A stretch of DNA of 64,000 nt, taken from the NCBI RefSeq assembly GCF_002002865.1, contig NZ_CP019508.1, positions 3,328,501 through 3,392,500 on the forward strand, read 5' to 3'. The translations under genes were made by a program, and so were the position numbers. Source of the DNA: Brevundimonas sp. LM2. Its GTDB lineage: Bacteria > Pseudomonadota > Alphaproteobacteria > Caulobacterales > Caulobacteraceae. The notes under the pieces are model-generated. The model was not told the origin of the DNA and searched no databases. It was given only the letters and a program-made list of their open reading frames with translations. This document shows positions 61,079-64,000 of the stretch, one piece after another (the first letter of the stretch is position 1; each line of letters begins with the position of its first letter).

Positions 61079-61976
61079 CCCGCAATCCGCCGAAGCGCTA
61101 GCTGTCCGCTATGGTTGAATACGTTGAGATAGTCCGCAATTGCCACGGACTTCCAGGGGGATTCACTCGGTTCATTTGGCTGAAGCGCGATGATTTCGAG
61201 CGGAGCGTCGATCAGACGGCCCTGTTCTGAACTGTCTCGCTGATAGGACCACGTCCCTGCAGACCATGACGAACGACAACCAATATGTCGGTGTATGATA
61301 CAGACAGGGCGATTACGCCAGGAAGACACGAGAGCTTTGAATAATTCGGATAACTTGAGCTCGTGGAGAGCTTGGAAGGGCGTGGGTGAACAGCGCTCTG
61401 GCTTCGCTGCGCTCAGGGGAAGCACTTTTGCACTGATGCTTGCTTTCGCCATCTCCCAGATTTTGTTCGGCCATAGTTTGGAAGACGCTTCGGTCGCGGT
61501 CTCTTTTATTGGTTTGGTCGTGGATTTTGGAGTTTCCTTTGGCCTGACGACGTCGGCGATGCTGCGGCTGAAAGCCTGCAAGCGCGCCAAACCGTGGACG
61601 CCACCGTCCGAGCGTCGCCATAGTCACGTCGATCAGGACAGATCGACATTCATCGCGCATTCGGATCATCGAAGTGGCGAGGTTGGTAAAGTTCAGGAAG
61701 GATCGGCCAAGCCAGTCTTCGCGCGAGCCCACGCAATACGCGGCTATGGCTCATTTCCGAAGACGATCGAAGGATAGCCAACCGATTGCATGTTGACCCG
61801 TTCATCCGCGATTCTCGACCCTGGCGTTCTTCGTGCGGACGAGACCGTGATCTGTTGTCTAGCAAATCATATCCGGGTTCAGGTCAGGGTAAGGGCAAGC
61901 ACGGAGGGCATGGTCGCTTTTGTGCCTCAATCAGTGATTGATGATTGCACAGGCGACGACATCGACGCGTCTTTCG
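61079..61976. other. 0.9-kb region with at most one doubtful gene
   Basis: It lies between the two hybrid kinases. Open frames exist on both strands. One on the plus strand (61295-61777) has a membrane-like segment; see its entry. The rest holds nothing recognised. Confidence 0.4.
61295..61777 (+). CDS. doubtful membrane-associated ORF
   Basis: Up to 160 aa. Residues about 42-95 are hydrophobic (FALMLAFAISQILFGHSLED, AVSFIGLVVDFGVSFGL), then a basic, non-protein-like tail. No ribosome binding site of note. It could be the remains of a small membrane protein or a chance frame; composition after residue 100 argues against a real full-length gene. Confidence 0.25.
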   Translation: MIQTGRLRQEDTRALNNSDNLSSWRAWKGVGEQRSGFAALRGSTFALMLAFAISQILFGHSLEDASVAVSFIGLVVDFGVSFGLTTSAMLRLKACKRAKPWTPPSERRHSHVDQDRSTFIAHSDHRSGEVGKVQEGSAKPVFARAHAIRGYGSFPKTIEG

Positions 61977-64000
61977 TCATGAGGCGGCGCGCACATCGTC
62001 CTCTGACGATCGTGGTTGCCGTTCCTCACGCCCCGCCGGCGCTCCGAATCGTTCCAGGATCTGAGCGAGCGCCGCGATCTCGATCGGCTTGGCGATATGG
62101 CCGTCCATGCCGATCTCGAGATAGTCTTGCACCTGATGGGTCATCGCGTTCGCGGACACGGCCACGATGGGGATCGCAGGGCGCCCGCTCTCCCGTTCGA
62201 GTTCCCGGATCATCCTCGTGGCGGAAAGGCCGTCCATCTCGGGCATCTGGATGTCCATGAAGATGAGGTCGAAGGCCGCGGCCTTCCACGCGTCGACCGC
62301 CTGTCGACCGTTGTCGACGATGACGGGGGTGTTTCCGAACGCGTCCAGCAGCGCCCGGATGACCATCTGATTGACCGCATTGTCTTCCGCCACCAAGATC
62401 CTGAGCCGCGAGATCGGGTTCGAAAGGTCGCAGGCCTCCGCTTCCGTTGAAGGGGGATCGTCCTGCGAAGCCGCCGAGAGATGCCGGAGGGGCAACAGCG
62501 CGGTGAAGGTCGATCCGCGACCGACACCTGTCTCGACTGCGATCACGCCACCCATGAGCTCGCACAACTGGCGGCAGATCGACAGACCCAGGCCTGTGCC
62601 GCCAAAGCGCCGGGTGGTGGAACTGTCCGCCTGATAGAATTTGGAAAAGAGATCTTCGACCTTGTCCGCCGGTATTCCGATGCCGGTGTCGGCGACCGCA
62701 ACCCGCAGCCGGGCGTCCTCCGCAAGCCCAACCGAGACGCGCACCGAGCCGTCGGCCGTGAACTTCATCGCATTGGAGATCAGGTTGTAGAGAATCTGCT
62801 TGAGGCGCACCGAGTCGCCCGCCCAGAGCCCTCGCGCGTCATGATCGATGTCGAGGTCGAAGGCGACTCCAAGGGTCTCGGCCTGATCGACGAAGGCGGC
62901 GCACACGCCCTGGACGAGAACGGCGAGATCAAACTCGACATCCTCGAGTTCCATTCTTCCGGCCTCGATCTTGGACAGGTCCAACACGTCGTTGAGAACC
63001 GCCAACAGCGACCGGCCCGACTCCCGGATGATGGTGACCCGATCGCGCTGGATCGGCGTGAGATCGTCGAGCCAGAGCGCTTGTGTCATGCCGAGAACCC
63101 CGTTGAGCGGCGTCCGGATTTCGTGGCTCATGTTGGCCAGGAACTGGGATTTGGCGATGTTGGCGGTTTCGGCGGCGTCGAGCGCCAGGCGAAGCTCGTT
63201 GGTCAGGGTTTGCAGCGCAGCGTTGCTCGCCTCCGCCACGCGCACCCGGGTCTGGACCTCCGTGGCCAGTTTCCGCTCGGTGACGTCGCGTTGCACCGAG
63301 ACCCAGTGGGTGAACCAGCCGCGCTCATCCGCGACCGGTGCGATGCTGAGCTCCACCCAGAAGGACGAGCCGTCCTTGCGGTAATTCAGGATCTCGATCT
63401 CGATCGGCTTCCATTGCGCCAAGGCGGCTCCGATCAGGGCCCGGCTATGGGCGCTCGTATCGACGCCCTGCAGGAGACGCGGCGTCCGACCGATCACCTC
63501 CTCGGCCGAATAGCCGGTGGTCTCGGTGAAGGCGGCATTGCAGTAGACGATGCGAGGCCCGGGCAGCACGATGGGCTCGGCCTCAGTGATGAGAATCGAG
63601 TCCTTGGCATGGGTCACCACCGACTCCAGAAGGCGCAGTCGTTCATTGTCCTGAGCCACGTGCTGTCCGGCGCGCTGGAATGCGTCAAGGCGAAAAGCGT
63701 CGGCGACTTGGCTCGCCAGCGACATCAGGACGTAGGTTCTGGCCGCGCTGAGACCCGGACGGGGTACCCGATCCGCGAGCGCGAGGATTCCGAGCGGCTC
63801 CTCGCGCTCGCCGCGGATGGGGATCATCATCACGAAGCGGCTGGCGCGTCCGCCCCAAAGGGGAAGGCTGTCCGTCGACAGCGCGTTGGCGGCCGCCTTT
63901 GCATCATCGATCAGCAGATAGTCGTCCGATCCCGCCGCGACGTGGTCCAGGATGCCCACATAGTCCTTCTCCAACAGGGCTCGGAATGCTTCGCCGAACT
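61977..64000 (-). CDS. GAF-PAS hybrid histidine kinase, N-terminus outside window
   Basis: The frame is open to the window edge; about 673 residues are seen. GAF domain (LLIDDAKAAAN, MMIPIRGEREEPLGILALAD), then a LOV-like PAS (IVYCNAAFTETTGYSAEEVI GRTPRLLQG; LNYRKDGSSFWVELSIAPV) whose photoactive Cys position reads Pro in GRTPRLLQG, a coiled linker, HisKA (NMSHEIRTPLNG), HATPase (NLISNAMKFT; GGTGLGLSI) and a receiver (AEDNAVNQMV; Asp in LIFMDIQMPEMDG; Lys in IAKPIE). The PAS probably no longer makes a flavin adduct. Signals are cytoplasmic. Confidence 0.92.
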   Translation of the reverse strand, partial: FGEAFRALLEKDYVGILDHVAAGSDDYLLIDDAKAAANALSTDSLPLWGGRASRFVMMIPIRGEREEPLGILALADRVPRPGLSAARTYVLMSLASQVADAFRLDAFQRAGQHVAQDNERLRLLESVVTHAKDSILITEAEPIVLPGPRIVYCNAAFTETTGYSAEEVIGRTPRLLQGVDTSAHSRALIGAALAQWKPIEIEILNYRKDGSSFWVELSIAPVADERGWFTHWVSVQRDVTERKLATEVQTRVRVAEASNAALQTLTNELRLALDAAETANIAKSQFLANMSHEIRTPLNGVLGMTQALWLDDLTPIQRDRVTIIRESGRSLLAVLNDVLDLSKIEAGRMELEDVEFDLAVLVQGVCAAFVDQAETLGVAFDLDIDHDARGLWAGDSVRLKQILYNLISNAMKFTADGSVRVSVGLAEDARLRVAVADTGIGIPADKVEDLFSKFYQADSSTTRRFGGTGLGLSICRQLCELMGGVIAVETGVGRGSTFTALLPLRHLSAASQDDPPSTEAEACDLSNPISRLRILVAEDNAVNQMVIRALLDAFGNTPVIVDNGRQAVDAWKAAAFDLIFMDIQMPEMDGLSATRMIRELERESGRPAIPIVAVSANAMTHQVQDYLEIGMDGHIAKPIEIAALAQILERFGAPAGREERQPRSSEDDVRAAS

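Noticed and set aside
60856..61590. 244-residue minus-strand frame after the hybrid kinase
   Set aside because: It overlaps the kinase 3' end antisense, shows no domain and has a biased composition.

Overview
The window is about 64 kb of GC-rich, gene-dense DNA with no rRNA, tRNA, CRISPR array, insertion sequence or integrase that I could recognise. Four TonB-dependent receptors, two FecR anti-sigma modules, an ECF sigma factor, hybrid kinases and above all a chemotaxis operon that also carries cheD, cheU-like and cheE-like genes suggest an alphaproteobacterium of the Caulobacterales (Brevundimonas/Caulobacter type). This placement is inferred from gene content and order, not from a marker gene.

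Layout. 1-3147: end of a FecR gene and its STN-domain TonB receptor. 3364-5337: small secreted protein and two coupled lipoproteins of unknown function. 5592-7677: an alpha/beta hydrolase divergent from an AmpR-like LysR regulator. 8075-13959: TonB receptor, PhoD-type phosphatase, secreted propeller-like protein and a TetR gene. 14009-20147 (minus): ECF sigma factor, FecR, STN TonB receptor and periplasmic trehalase, probably one surface-signalling and sugar-use unit. 20312-24711: AmpC-like serine hydrolase, a small protein, then an RsbQ-like hydrolase overlapping a PAS hybrid histidine kinase. 24879-28854: TetR, short-chain dehydrogenase and two divergent paralogous TspO-like membrane proteins around an inverted repeat. 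29036-35675: membrane protein plus dehydrogenase, then an RND efflux pump and adaptor divergent from a TetR regulator, with two tetO-like palindromes between them.

35.9-46.0 kb is an eroding carbohydrate region. It has an intact CE15-type glucuronoyl esterase, a TonB receptor behind a LacI/XylR-like operator, a DUF6445 protein, a polysaccharide deacetylase and a GDSL hydrolase. It also has four broken genes: a cation/proton antiporter, a tryptophan-halogenase-like gene, a JmjC/cupin gene with one frameshift and a YjhG/YagF-type sugar-acid dehydratase. The common theme looks like plant glucuronoxylan or xylose use, partly lost.

47506-57859 (minus) is a compact chemotaxis operon: mcp, STAS protein, cheY, cheA, cheW, cheR, cheB, cheY, cheD, cheU-like, receiver protein, cheE-like, most starts overlapping the preceding stop. 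After it come a 1.1-kb stretch without a clear gene, a CHASE4-type hybrid kinase and the C-terminal part of a GAF-PAS hybrid kinase cut by the window end. The most interesting items are the RsbQ/PAS-kinase pair and the tetO-like operators next to a TetR protein that keeps the Tn10 TetR DNA-contact residues.
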